This document shows, in pieces, positions 21,865-33,480 of a DNA stretch of 64,000 nt; position 1 is the stretch's first letter; every line of letters begins with the position of its first letter. Source of the stretch: Oenanthe sinensis (lineage: Eukaryota; Streptophyta; Magnoliopsida; Apiales; Apiaceae); the NCBI GenBank assembly GCA_028671895.1, contig CM053800.1, forward strand, positions 10,065,886 through 10,129,885, given 5' to 3'. The position numbers and the translations under genes were made by a program. The notes beneath the pieces were generated by a model. That model was not told the DNA's origin. It worked only from the letters and a program-made list of their open reading frames with translations, and ran no database searches.

Positions 21865-22190
21865 GAATTATTATATTGTATTAAACAATATCCTAGATTA
21901 AATAGAATTCTGATTATGCATATTAATATTTTTAATATATCTATATTTTATAATATAAATATTATACTATTTAATATGTCCCTCGTAAGATTCAAACTCT
22001 TGACATTTGCTAGTATTTGGATAAGATCCCTTTTACTCTTATTATATATAGGATATAATGAATACAAATATAAAATAATTTTATGTTAAAACTTTTTTAT
22101 ATGCGTAATTTTTAAAAAATAACATGTAAAATGAGATGCAAAAGAGTAATATTTTAATATCTTAAACTGGGGTCGTCTCTTAAAATGGTT
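20724..22190 (-). mobile_element. AT-rich body, probably the rest of the split Helitron
   Basis: Very AT-rich sequence resuming after the copia element. It contains three diverged copies of a roughly 70-bp unit (about 21230-21300, 21437-21510 and 21986-22060) that share a GAATAAGAT-like core and, in the last two, TATATATAGGAT, plus a TA run at 21832-21860. Assignment to the Helitron rests on continuity with the 3' terminus at 9053. The right boundary is a guess. Confidence 0.4.
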
Positions 22191-25100
22191 AGTATTGTAA
22201 GATGGTTTTGTAGAGTAGAACCTAATAATGGAATGAAACATTCAGATTATTTTTTGTTTATATTTTGATTGGTTCGAAATATAATAAAGCATTTATCAAT
22301 GTCAAGATCTTTGATGATGCAAACTGGATTAACATATAGCCTCTGAGTCCAACGGATCCAATTTTGGCAACTAAACCAGTTTTTTTTATAGTGATTTAGA
22401 ATTAAGCTTCCGCAGGGCTTAAACTAATATGAAAATCATATATGATTTATGTGCCTAATTTAATAAGGGTCATGATTCCTGATAATCGCATGTTAGGCAC
22501 CAGTTATATAACAATCTATTCTCCAGCCGTTGGATCGAACATTGAACGTCCCGGATTAAAAAATTTTAAATCCGTTTCGGCTGTTAAAAAGCGCGGAAAG
22601 AGACCCTTTCCGTGATTTTTAAGCACGGAAAGACTAATTATATTAAACGACATCTTGTACAAAATAAAACGATAACTCATTTTTCCGTTATTAAAAAGCG
22701 CGGAAAGACGATTTTAAACTAGCAGTTACCCTCAAGAACGCCCTTGTTGACGATCCTTTACTCCGACAGCATCTAGGGTTCCAAACATAAAATTTTATGG
22801 GAGGTTTATTGTGCATCTTCATTTTCGCATGAATGATAACTTAGTAGCTGAAATGAACAGTTTGACAATTAGCATATTATATATATCTATTTTCCCTCTA
22901 TTGTAAAAGGGAAATGATGCTAGTTAAATAGTGTATTAAAATTTCTAATCCTTTAATTTTTACGGTAAATTGTATCTAAAATTACTTGAAATAAGTTAAT
23001 ATCATATTCAATTCAGAAGCAAACTTCTAATGAAACAACAATAAACTCCAACATATAACATATTTAGTTCAAGGTGCAATGATTTTGTAGCATGCTCCGA
23101 AAGTTTTGATAACGAGTCCAAGGAAATATTTCAATTATATCAATTGGTGTTTTTGACCAAAAGCAAAATTATGAACCAAGCTAGCAATAAAATCGAACAT
23201 TTTTGCCAACTGCCAAATGATGGAAGAATTCTCTCTCGATTAATTCATTCGAAAATGTGATTTATAGGCCGCCCGTCACCCATGTTGACACTTGAAAGCC
23301 TTTGTAGGACTTAAGACTTTATTTGAGGGACGTTGAGGACATTTTTCCCCTAATAGCAAGAGTGAAAAATAGGCCGGCTAGATAGACTAAGGTTGTTAAA
23401 AAATTGCTTACCAAGCCACCCACTCACTTGAGAAGCTGGTCGCTAGAAAGAAGTGTGAAGCTGGCTACCATCATACGGCTCACTAACTTCACTTGCTGGG
23501 GCTAAAAGAGGGGGACGTGTCAAGTCTCGACTTGGGATCATGTCTTTTTAGGACTATTCTGACTTAAGAATTAGAATATTTTTTCATCTAAATGGTAAAG
23601 CCTTAGTCGAAAGGGTCCAATAATGGTCAGAAACAAGCCAGAAAACAGGATCGGATGGCAATGGAAACCAAAAGCACAACCAGGGTCTTCGTGGTCCACC
23701 AGCTTTCCCAAAAAAAGGGGATCGACTTCATACTACTCATGGAATGAGTGTTTCAGGGATTTCAAACACCCCCACCCTTTTTCTAATGAATTGGGAACTA
23801 TATAAAGAGGGGAGAAAGAAAATCAGGGAATGAGCAAGTGCTATAACACTTTAGGTTATTATCGAAAGGAAGTTACTCAAAATTTGCCCCATGATCACCA
23901 ATAGTACAAGTTCCATGGCTAATGGTAACCATAAAAAGAACTCCTCCGAATGATAAAGAAAAAAAAATGATTTTAGTCCTCTGTCACTTGAGCTATCTCT
24001 CTGGAAAATGGAATAATTGAAAATCTCGAATAACTGACCAAACCGCTAAGATAGCTAAAGGTTAGCTGGTATTTGTTTAGTCATTTAGATAGTGACTGTC
24101 GTTTTTTTAGCTGTGCCTTATATACCTCAAAATGCGTTGATAATGTTCGCTGGCTGCATATTTATTTGTAGAAATAATGTTTACATTTACCTTTTTATTG
24201 TTGATATATGTTAAGTATCGACTGATCACCGGTGTTCCCAAAATTTGCATAGGCCTTATTTGGTCAAGGGACCTTGGAATTTAACTGAATTTCCATGATC
24301 ATTCCGTTGAGTTTCAGTTTTTATAATGGAACTTTTATTTTCAAATTATATTTTCTTTTTGTGAAATAGTTTCAAATTATTTAAATTTATACTAATACAT
24401 AGCAATTTAGTTATTTTGCTAGTATATGAATTTTTTTAACCCGATCAATCCAATATATAATTAATTGGTTGGGTATATATTTTTTGATTAACAAGTTAAA
24501 AGTTTTATAAGTCGAACTAAATAAGCAAATCAAGTTCATGTATACCCCACCCTCCATTCCAAATTATTTGTCATTTTAAAAATAATAATGTATATTAAAG
24601 AGTTGTAACATAAAAATTATTTTCCATTTTTATCTCTATTAATTGAAATGATTGAACTAATTTTAATATATAATTTAAATGACAGTTATTTTATATTAAT
24701 TATTAGTACTAGAACCAATATTATAGTTATAGAACCATTATTATAGTTAAAGAGTTATTTCAAAAAAATTTATTGCATGGAAAATAAATAGTAGAGATGC
24801 ATTATAGAATAAGTTTTTTTTTTAAAATAACATGTGAATAAATTAAAAGATGTATAAATGAAGAAACGGGGGCGATCCACAACACAAGTGGGTTGGGTTA
24901 TAAACAAAAAATCAAAAGCAGTGCGTAATAATGCAATGCACGTGGACGTGAGTAGGCAAGCAGGCGCGTGTACCCCTTACAATTAGCTGTCTTTATTTGC
25001 CTCCAATTTAAATTCAATTCAATAATAATATTAATTAAATTCATTGTTATAAAAAATCGGTCATGTTGGGTAAATCATCGAATTGATTAAATTCTCGATT

Positions 25101-25440
25101 ATCTAATTAATTATTTTGATTAATACTCTATTAATCCGATTAATTTATATTTTGTACCTATACCGATTAAGGCCTCGTTTAGTATTGCGGTTACAGACAA
25201 ACACATCAGCTTTTTACTGTAAACTTGTCAGAAAGGTGTTTGGTAAATTATAAAAACTGTTATGCAGAAAAACGCTTTTAGTTTAAAAACTGCTTTCAAT
25301 TTTTGCAGAAAATAACTATCAGTTTCATTATCAAACCTTTTACAAATATTATTTTTATATATTATATTCAAACGGAGCGGAGGTCCGATCACCATTTTTT
25401 ACCGTAGTGATTAAATTAAATAAAAACCAAAAATGAAAAT
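22191..25440. other. Intergenic; includes LTR-like remnant
   Basis: No gene recognised. At 22560-22710 the word AGCGCGGAAAGA occurs repeatedly with the related AGCACGGAAAGA. Around 23250-23900 base composition rises and a TATA-like ACTATATAAAGAGG at about 23799 is followed by a purine-rich leader, suggesting the remnant of an LTR or other promoter; no ends were found. Around 24545 there is a half Stowaway-like end. Around 25170 a GGCCTCGTTTAG stretch resembles a MITE end. Confidence 0.4.
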
Positions 25441-25656
25441 AAAATAAAAGCAGAACACCTCTTCCACACACAAACCACAATCAGTTGTCGCCGGCCATCT
25501 CCTCATTCAAATTCACATCAATATCATCATATATATTCATTCATATACACACACACATACACACACACGGACAAAAGATTATTATATTATACATATACTG
25601 GATATACAAGCGAGATTGAATCTGATTTGCCGGAAAATCAACTCCGATCGCCGGCG

Positions 25657-28600
25657 ATGGTACGGGAATTGCTAACACCGTCGGTAACGACGTCGTATTA
25701 CAACACTTTACGAGACGCATCTGATTGGTGGAACCTCGTAAACTACTCCGATGATTGGCAGAATCGAATTTATCACCTTCTCGCCGCTCTTTACGCCTTC
25801 GTCGCCGCTATCGCTTTGGTAATTTCATCTCTATATCGCTTATACAATTATATTTGTGTGTATTATATGTTATTATCACTTGTTTGTGTTAGCTTTATGT
25901 TAGGGTTTCGAATTGGACATCGATTGCTTTAATTTGTGTATTTGTTAAGATATTGTGAAATTAAGTTGAATTTTATTGTAAAATATCGTCTAGCGGAAAG
26001 TATATGTGTATTGGATTGTATCTAGGTTTTGATTATAGTCGATTGAGGTAGGATTGTAGGATGACACACACATATTACACAGCAGGTAGTTACGATAAAT
26101 AAGTGACATGTTCGTTTGAAGTGTCACATTGTTTTTCTTAGGAGGCGGATGAGTAGTTAGTTGATTACTTGATCTTGATAAATTTTCTTACGTATGGACT
26201 AAATGATGATGTGTGAATGTATTATGAATGGAATGGAGTTGGGGATTAGAGTGGAAACCTAGGCAAGTTTATGTCGTGGTAGTAATTAGTTAGGTTTGTA
26301 TTGTTTCAGATACAACTGGTTCGGATACAATTAAGAGTGCCCGAGTATGGATGGACTACTCAGAAGGTCTTCCATTTTCTCAATTTCTTGGTAAATGGAG
26401 GTTTGTTTTCTGACGTTTCTAGTGCATTTGAAATTGTAATTCTCTCTGGTTTTTACTTTTTACCTTGTTTCTTGACAATCTTGTTACTATTTTGCAGTTC
26501 GGGCAGTGGTTTTTGTGTTTCGGAGAGATGTTCAAAAGTTTCACCCAGAGGTTAAGAACAATTTAGAATTCATGTCTGATCATGTGTACATCTTGAGATT
26601 ATATATTGCCTTATTATGCTCTTTTTTCTCCAGATTGTACGGCATATGTTGCTTGATGTGCCAAGCCTTGCATTTTTCACAACTTATGCACTGTTGGTTT
26701 TATTTTGGGCAGAAATATACTATCAGGTACGCATTTTTCAGAGCCTAATTTAAATTTCTGACTTCTGGTTGCTAATTTGATGTTGATGAGTGAATCATGC
26801 AGGCTCGTGCTGTATCCACTGACGGGCTCAGACCAAGTTTCTTGACAATAAACGGAGTGGTGTATTCCATTCAGGTTAACCTTTGTTTTTTTGGCTGGGT
26901 ACCTATCCCCGCGGTTTAATTAAGTTCAAGGAATTGTGCTTTGTTTTCTTGAAGTGTTTTTTTGTTTCGTTCATATTCTTTCTGTGTCTTTCATTATTAA
27001 ATTATTAGTAGTGTCGCAACATACTTAAAAACGTAGATCAGATTGCATATGCCATTGCCTGTTTGGTGAAGCAGTGCATCGAGGGTTAGCATATTTACTA
27101 GTAGAGTCTGTAGAAAATTGTTTAATATTTTGTAATGTAACTACTCACAGAGAACTAATTTTCTGTTTGGCACTCTGTTGATAAAGAAGCCACTTTCACC
27201 TCTACATACAATTTTATATATTCTTTCCGTAGTTACAGTGTGATGTGATCAGATGTCAATTAAGATATAAGGTACCTAAATTTGTGACAGTGGTTCTTGT
27301 AACGAATTTTTTTGCTGCCCTATTGAACACTTATGTTGATAAAACTATGATAGGAAATATCTAATGAATTCCAAAGCACTTCTTTTTTAGTACTTACGCT
27401 GATGAATCCTTATAGTTATGCATCTTTCTTGTTAATTAACGTTGATGAACCCTAATAATTATGCATATTTCATGTTAATTAAATGTAATAGAACTCCACC
27501 ACTATACACTGATAAAGATGTTATGTATAATATTATTAATGTTTAAAGCTGCTTTTTTTCATGATTGATTGATTATATGTAATTTTGATTTTTTGAATAT
27601 CTCACAGATTGTCCTGTGGTTAGTTATATGGTGGAATCCTATCCCAGCACTGGTTATCCTGTCAAAGATGTTCTTTGCCGGTTTGTGTTCAGATTTTTTT
27701 TTTAATTTTATGTTTTACCCTTGTTTTGCTAATCATGCCGTACTGGTAACTCTTTTTCTCCCAAGCCTTTTTCTGACATATATAATATATCCATTGGCAG
27801 GAGTTTCCTTGTTTGCAGCCTTGGGTTTTCTCCTTTATGGTGGAAGGTGACTTGTTTTTCAAATATTCTTGCACTTTGCATTTATATCAACTTGTGACTT
27901 GTAAGATTCTAAATACGAAGCCCTAATTAGGAAAATAAGCGTCCGAGTCACTATCCTGATTAAAGTGCTAGTTACCTTTACAATATATCTTTTTCAAATA
28001 CCCCCCCCCCCCAAAAAAAAAAAAAAAAGAAGAAAAACCTTAATATGAATGAACATTCTATTTGTCCTTGCCATTAATCGGATTTGTCACACTTCTAGAT
28101 TCTATTACTGTTACCTTATATATGAATTCATCTCAATGCAGGCTCTTCTTGATGTTGCAGAGATTCCCTGTAGAATCAAAAGGTCGACGCAAGAAGCTTC
28201 AGGAGGTGTTTAAAATTCATTATTTGTTTCTTTTCCTGAGTTTTCATGTTTATATGTTAACTTACAGTTGCTTTTGACTTGCTTAGGTTGGCTATGTTAC
28301 TACAATATGCTTTGCATGTTTTCTCATCAGATGCATTATGGTAAGTGCATGCTTACACGTTAATTTTTCCTTTGCTTTATTCAATTGGTAAAAACCCCAC
28401 ACCTGCAGACACTTGCTTATATAAAATTTCCATGTATTACCACATCTTATGAGCAGATGTGCTTCAATGCATTCGATAAAGCAGCAGACCTTGATGTTCT
28501 GTATCACCCAGTTCTGAACTTCATTTATTACTTGGTGAGTTCATAGTTCAGTGATTCACATATTTCATATTTAATGTTATTAACAGATATGTGTGATATA

Positions 28601-30100
28601 TCTACGTATTAGTTATATATGCGGGCGTGGTGACGTTCCTTGCATATCAGAGTGACCTGGTAAAGAGTGCTCTGTCTGACACGTGGTTGTAATTTTGACA
28701 CAAGATGTTCTGGAGATGGACATTAGGTGAAATGAAAAGGTTTCTTTGTGCTTATGCTGTGTTCCCGAGTTCAGGAAAGAAAGAAAAGAAGAGAAAATGA
28801 ATTATTTTCTTCTCTCCAAATCTTTCCAAAAGTGGAAAGAAAATTTTTGGGACAAATATATAAGGAATTTCTTCCAAATCGTTAGGTTTCTTTTTCTTTC
28901 CTTTTAAAATATCATTCGAGAACAAGTTAATAGATAATAAATCTTTCTCTTTCTTTTCTTTTTCTTTCCAAAAATGAATCTCTGGAACACCGTGACATTT
29001 GAGAATTGAAACCAAGGGTTGGTACACTGCAAAAATTAAGTGTCATTTTGTCATGTGCAAAGAATATATATAATAAGTGTTGAATCTTTGCTGGACAGTG
29101 ACAATTCCATCCATACTGATTATCATCTACAAAGTCTCTCTTTTGCTTATGAGTGAGACACTCTAATAAAGCCATCATTTTCAGACCCTTTTATCCTAAT
29201 GCAACCTTTAGGTTATGCCTTGACATCCAAATTTTATACTCTCTCCATTCCTATATCACTATATGTTAGTTGTTTTGGGAGAAAAGGACAATTCTTAAAT
29301 AATATTTGTTTTGACATATTTAGGTTTTTCAGTATTTTTTTTTTAAACTACCAATTTTTCTCACTAGTGTTTATTGCAATGTTTCAAGTCTTTCATATTG
29401 TTCTTTAATGTAGGTAGTTGTGTGATTGCTAAATATTACAAGGGGAAAGCAGAAAACCTTATGTTATACAATTTAATCTAGTTATCTGTGTTCCTTGGTT
29501 TGTGTACTTTTTTCTAAAATGACTAATAATAGAAATTGATTATGCTATGTCTTTTAAGTCTTATACGCCTAAGCGTTTGCTAGATAAATATTGAGACAAG
29601 AATTGAACTCTAAATTATACCTGCCTGTATTGTTCTGGAGTATAAATATAAATATTGTAGTATCACTCATCTAGTAATCCTAGGGTCAAAGATGTAGAAA
29701 CTCATTGATTAAATATTTGGGCTACTTTTGAGTATTTCTGTTTGATGGTGTGCTTTGTTGGCCCAATATTATATCATCTTCATTTCTAAACACCGGAATG
29801 TTGTTTGAATCTACTTTATAACTCAAGATAGATAAATTAACCCATTTTGCCTGTCTTTGATCTATCATTTGAAAGAAGTCTCTGGTTCCTGGTTTTAGCT
29901 GGGTAAGATTGGTGTTTATACTTATATATGCCCACAGAATTTCTTAGTGTCACACAAATGTCACTTTGGCTTATGGACAAATAATATTTTCATTTATAAC
30001 CTGGCAGTTGGTGGAAATCCTGCCTTCCATTCTAGTCCTTTTCATTCTGAGAAAGTTGCCTCCAAAGAGAGGGATAACGCAGTATCACCCGATTCGGTAA
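25657..30100 (+). CDS. TOM3: TOM3-type (tobamovirus multiplication protein family) seven-helix membrane protein
   Basis: Integral membrane protein of the plant TOM1/TOM3/THH1 family, tonoplast-associated in Arabidopsis and best known as a host factor used by tobamoviruses; the normal cell role is less clear. Eleven coding exons join in frame to 292 aa: 25657-25818, 26310-26400, 26498-26550, 26634-26726, 26803-26874, 27608-27680, 27801-27846, 28142-28205, 28287-28340, 28457-28534 and 30008-30100. All introns are GT-AG. Landmarks are [77 protein letters not shown] and the end [27 protein letters not shown] and the ending match TOM3 better than TOM1. The start is the first ATG, at 25657, with a 5' UTR of at least 60 bp. 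Length equals the family norm and no breaks are seen. Intron 10 is unusually long (1473 bp) and carries a MITE. Confidence 0.95.
28000..28030. repeat. C-run followed by A-run in TOM3 intron 7
   Basis: A run of C followed directly by about 20 A within the 27847-28141 intron. It is a simple repeat prone to length change and sequencing error; no function is claimed. Confidence 0.8.
28759..28990. mobile_element. MITE-like insertion in TOM3 intron 10
   Basis: About 230 bp with imperfect inverted ends (GTGTTCCCGAG on the left, inverse of GTGTTCCAGAG on the right), followed inward by GGAAAGAAAGAAAAG-type purine runs on the left and their complement on the right. No clear target duplication was found, so the superfamily is open. 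Confidence 0.5.
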
Positions 30101-30800
30101 CAAGATCATGGATGGTGTATTATAAGCTGGAGTTATCTAAAGGATGACTATGTAGACTAATACAGTTTTGTGATACTGATCTTCTACCCTATCAGGGATG
30201 GAAAGCTAGAGTTTGAACGGTATGTCAAGTCATGAGACAATCTTAGGCTGTCGGCGAATCTAGTTTGATCGTAAGGGGGAGCCTTGTTTGTTTGTATGTA
30301 AAATGGATTGTTTACTAGTATTATCAATTGTGTAGAGCTCTTTCTTTTCATAATATATCATTTAATTGAATCTTTTTATTAATCTGAAGTTACTTCACAT
30401 GTGCAACTTGAAGACTTATCTATGACAGTATCAGATTTTATCAAAATTGGTTAAGATCAGCGTAAGTTATGCACTGAATGGAACAGAAGATACGTTTTTC
30501 ACTATTTATGGGTGATGCTGTAAAGGAGTTGTAGTATTAGGCTGCTCTGCTTGTACGCTTCTTCTAAACATGAGGTGGCTGATTGCAAACAAAATTAGTT
30601 CAATATCGATATATTATATTTTAGCAAAAAGCATGGTTAGTTATCAGTTATATGCAAATGAATGAAGATGACTGTTCTAACGGGGAAAAAGTAACGGTTA
30701 AATATTAAATGCATCACTCAAGCAAATCCTATATATCACTTTAGTCACCTATCGTAATGGATATCATCATTTAAATTATTAAAGTCAATAGTAAATATCA
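30101..30800. other. TOM3 3' UTR and intergenic
   Basis: The 3' UTR of TOM3 probably ends within the first 250-300 bp. The rest is AT-rich and nothing is recognised. Confidence 0.4.
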
Positions 30801-31149
30801 AATAATTACATCTAAATATGTGATCAGAAAGTAAAAGTAATATTTTATTGAGTTCTACATATTTTTCTTAAATGCTACCATAACCAAATGAAAAGATATG
30901 AATTCTAGTATTTTAGCTAATATATCCTGATTTTAAAAAATTTATTTACTAATTATTTTTATTTTAATCAAATAAAATAACTATAAAATATAAAATAAAT
31001 AGCAGATAAATTTTTAAAAATCTAATTATATTATCTGAAATACCAGAATTCACAACTTTTCATTTGGTTGCTATAGTATTTAGGAAAAATGTGTAGAACT
31101 CAGTAAAATATTACTTTACTTTCCGAACACATATTTAGAGGTATTTATT
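30801..31149. mobile_element. Foldback MITE with ~115-bp inverted arms
   Basis: The left arm (30801-30915) and right arm (31030-31149) are inverted copies. Examples: TCTAAATATGTG near the outer left end faces its complement near 31130, and CCAAATGAAAAG at 30892 faces CTTTTCATTTGG at 31056. The arms are separated by an AT-rich loop of about 115 bp. There is no coding. Transcription across it would give a long hairpin. Confidence 0.75.
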
Positions 31150-31342
31150 AGAATTTCAATGATTCAAATAATACACCTTTTAGATCGGTGATTAAATGAT
31201 ATATGATTTTCAAACCCGTTTGATATTTAACCCCAAAAAATACTACTACTATCGAAAGTTTTAGCACTGCTGATAGTCATACTCACACATACACCACCAA
31301 AATTTTAGGAAAAGTAAGTGCCACGTCTTCGTATTTCTCTTA

Positions 31343-31855
31343 TGCCCCGTTTCGCTTATTTGAAAACATGGATTTCATTTGAAATTCTGCATTTAATCAA
31401 ATAACATATTTTGGTAATCATAAAAATTTAGATTTATATTTTATTTAAATTTCAAGGAATTCAAATATTAGTACAAATATGAGAATTTGAAATTCATCAT
31501 TTAAAATCCATCATTTGAAATGGAATCAAAATTACCAAATACAATCTTATACTAATTTAATTCTTTACTCTATAAGTCAAAACCATAGTGAAATTATTTT
31601 TCCTACAGTTTTTTTAAATTAAAAAAATTAATTTTATATAATTTCTTATTTGTTTTATCATAAATGATAAATGAATATTTATTCATTCTAAAATCAAATG
31701 ACATGCTTGAGAAAATATAAGAATTTACATTTGGATTTCATTTAAATTTCTAGGAATTCAAATACTAGTACAAATATGAGAATTTGAAATGATAACTCAA
31801 TTTCTATCATTTGAAATCCATCATTTGAAATGAAATTCATGTTCCCGAATACAAT
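31343..31855. repeat. AT-rich element with inverted ends and internal direct repeat
   Basis: A roughly 50-bp segment containing TAGTACAAATATGAGAATT is present twice in direct orientation (about 31444-31492 and 31741-31790). The outer ends ACATGGATTTCATTTGAAAT and the inverse of ACATGAATTTCATTTCAAAT form imperfect inverted repeats. This looks like a non-autonomous DNA element or a duplicated one. The solo LTR to the right inserted at its edge. Confidence 0.5.
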
Positions 31856-33134
31856 TGTTATGCCCATATTTTGCCTGAAGTTGAGCTTCGCCTGAATTTG
31901 CGTTTCGCCCTAGAGTTGGGCTTCTCCTGGAATCGGCATCCTCCTGATATCGGGCCTCTTCCTGATATCGGGCTTCTCCTGAAATCGGCATCCTCCTGAT
32001 ATCGGGCTTCTCTTATAATCGGCCTCCCTAGTATGAAGATGAGGAAGAGGGAGATGACGACGACGACTCTCCCTGAAATAAGCTCTCCCTAGTTAGGAAG
32101 AGGGCGCGCCCTGGTATGAACATGAGGAAAAGGGAGATGACGACGACGACTCTCCCTGAATAAGTTGGCTCATCTTGAGGAAGAGGGAGACGACGACTCT
32201 CCCTGAAGTTGGCTCGCCCTAGTGAGGAAGAAGAGGATGAGGGCTCCCCTTGAAGAGGGCTCTCCCTGAGGAAGAGGGCGCGCCCTGATCTTGCACTGCA
32301 GACACTGTTTGGGTCATAACTCAAGTTCTAGAAGTCAGAATTGGACGATCTTACAGTCCACACGAAGCTTATGGAATGCTCTTTAATTTAGAAGTGGTCC
32401 AATAAGGAGGCGCGCCTTGGTTCTTGATGGTAGAGGGCGCGCCCTCCTCCGTCCGTTGCTGGGAAAGTCGTCATGTCTCCCTGCATTTACTTACTTGTAA
32501 TAATAATCGAAGGACATAGCTCCACATTCCTCGTGTTGCCCTCGTAGGGGAGTTATGGAGGCATATTTGGCCTTATCTTGGAAGATTCTTTCTCTGTACT
32601 TAGGCGGGTTGCCCTCGTCTGGGGGCTTGGGACGTGACCGACGATTTGTGGTGGATCTAGTGCTGGCCTCCAGTCAAGGTATCCTTAGAAATAGCTGTAG
32701 TGGACCGGTTAGAGTCCACGGTTTCCGGGTCAATGTCGGATCCATGAAGTCCTTGGACCTTATACTGGGCTTTGACCTATCCGAACAAGCCCGAATGTAG
32801 AGTCCTCTTCCAGGAAGGTTCCACTTGCCTTTTCTGCATTCGATTCGAAGAAGGAATCTCAGGTTTCCTAACGGGCATCCGCTTTGCCAAGAACTACGTA
32901 GGCTTGATCATCTATTTTGCCTATAAATAGAGGTACGTAGGCACATTGTTGGGAGTCGGAATTATTAGAGCTCACAGCCGCCAGAGAAGACAAAGCTCTA
33001 GTTATTCTGAAACCTAGCAATCTCAGCCCCCAATCTCATACAAAATACCACGCTCCGCCGTATCTCAGTCTCGTCAGATCTTTTTCCGGCAAAGAACCTC
33101 GATTTTTGTTGATTATCAGATTTCTCCATCAACA
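31856..33134 (+). mobile_element. Solo LTR with GGCGCGCC palindromes
   Basis: 1279 bp, starting TGTTATGCCC and ending CATCAACA, flanked by perfect 5-bp duplications ACAAT (31851-31855 and 33135-33139). TATA box TATAAATA at 32932-32939 is followed by a leader, giving plus orientation. It is much more GC-rich than its surroundings. The left third has repeated CTCCTGATATCGGGC-type units (31925-32030), GACGACGACTCTCCCTGA units and four GGCGCGCC palindromes. There is no internal region, so it is a recombination product. The open frame at 32028-32324 on the minus strand is a by-product of the repeats, not a gene. Confidence 0.88.
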
Positions 33135-33336
33135 ACAATCTTAGGTAATTCATCATTTGCGGCATCAAGCTCTTTTATAATTATTTATTTATTAAATATT
33201 TTCAAACTCAAAAAATAATTTTAAAAAATTTAAAAATATATTATAAGGTTGGACTAGTTAATTTCTAGAAACAAAAGCATTTGCTTCTCTGCTGGTTCCT
33301 ATAAGGTTGTGGAACATTAATTCGTATGAATGTAAA

Positions 33337-33383
<47 letters not shown>
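33337..33383. repeat. (TG)n(TA)n microsatellite
   Basis: A TG run passing directly into a TA run, about 47 bp. Confidence 0.95.
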
Positions 33384-33387
<4 letters not shown>

Positions 33388-33442
33388 AGAAATAAATATT
33401 TTTTAGAGTTAATTACGGTTTAAGGTTGTAGAATATAATTCA

Positions 33443-33480
33443 CTAGATTAGTCCCGTGCAACTGCACGATGAATAATATA
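33443..33480 (-). mobile_element. Second Helitron 3' terminus
   Basis: On the minus strand the hairpin CGTGCA-GT-TGCACG is followed 8 nt later by CTAG and then a T. The terminal bases closely match the terminus at 9053 (both begin ACTAGATTA on the plus strand, including the flanking A), so the two belong to one family. The body extends to higher coordinates into AT-rich DNA; the 5' end was not located. Confidence 0.6.

Noticed and set aside
23623..23805. 60-codon frame with some protein-like composition
   Set aside because: No family, no splice partners; better explained as part of an LTR-like remnant with a TATA box just downstream.
32028..32324. 98-codon frame on the minus strand
   Set aside because: It lies within the repeat-rich part of a solo LTR and reflects GAC/CTC repeats; no domain.
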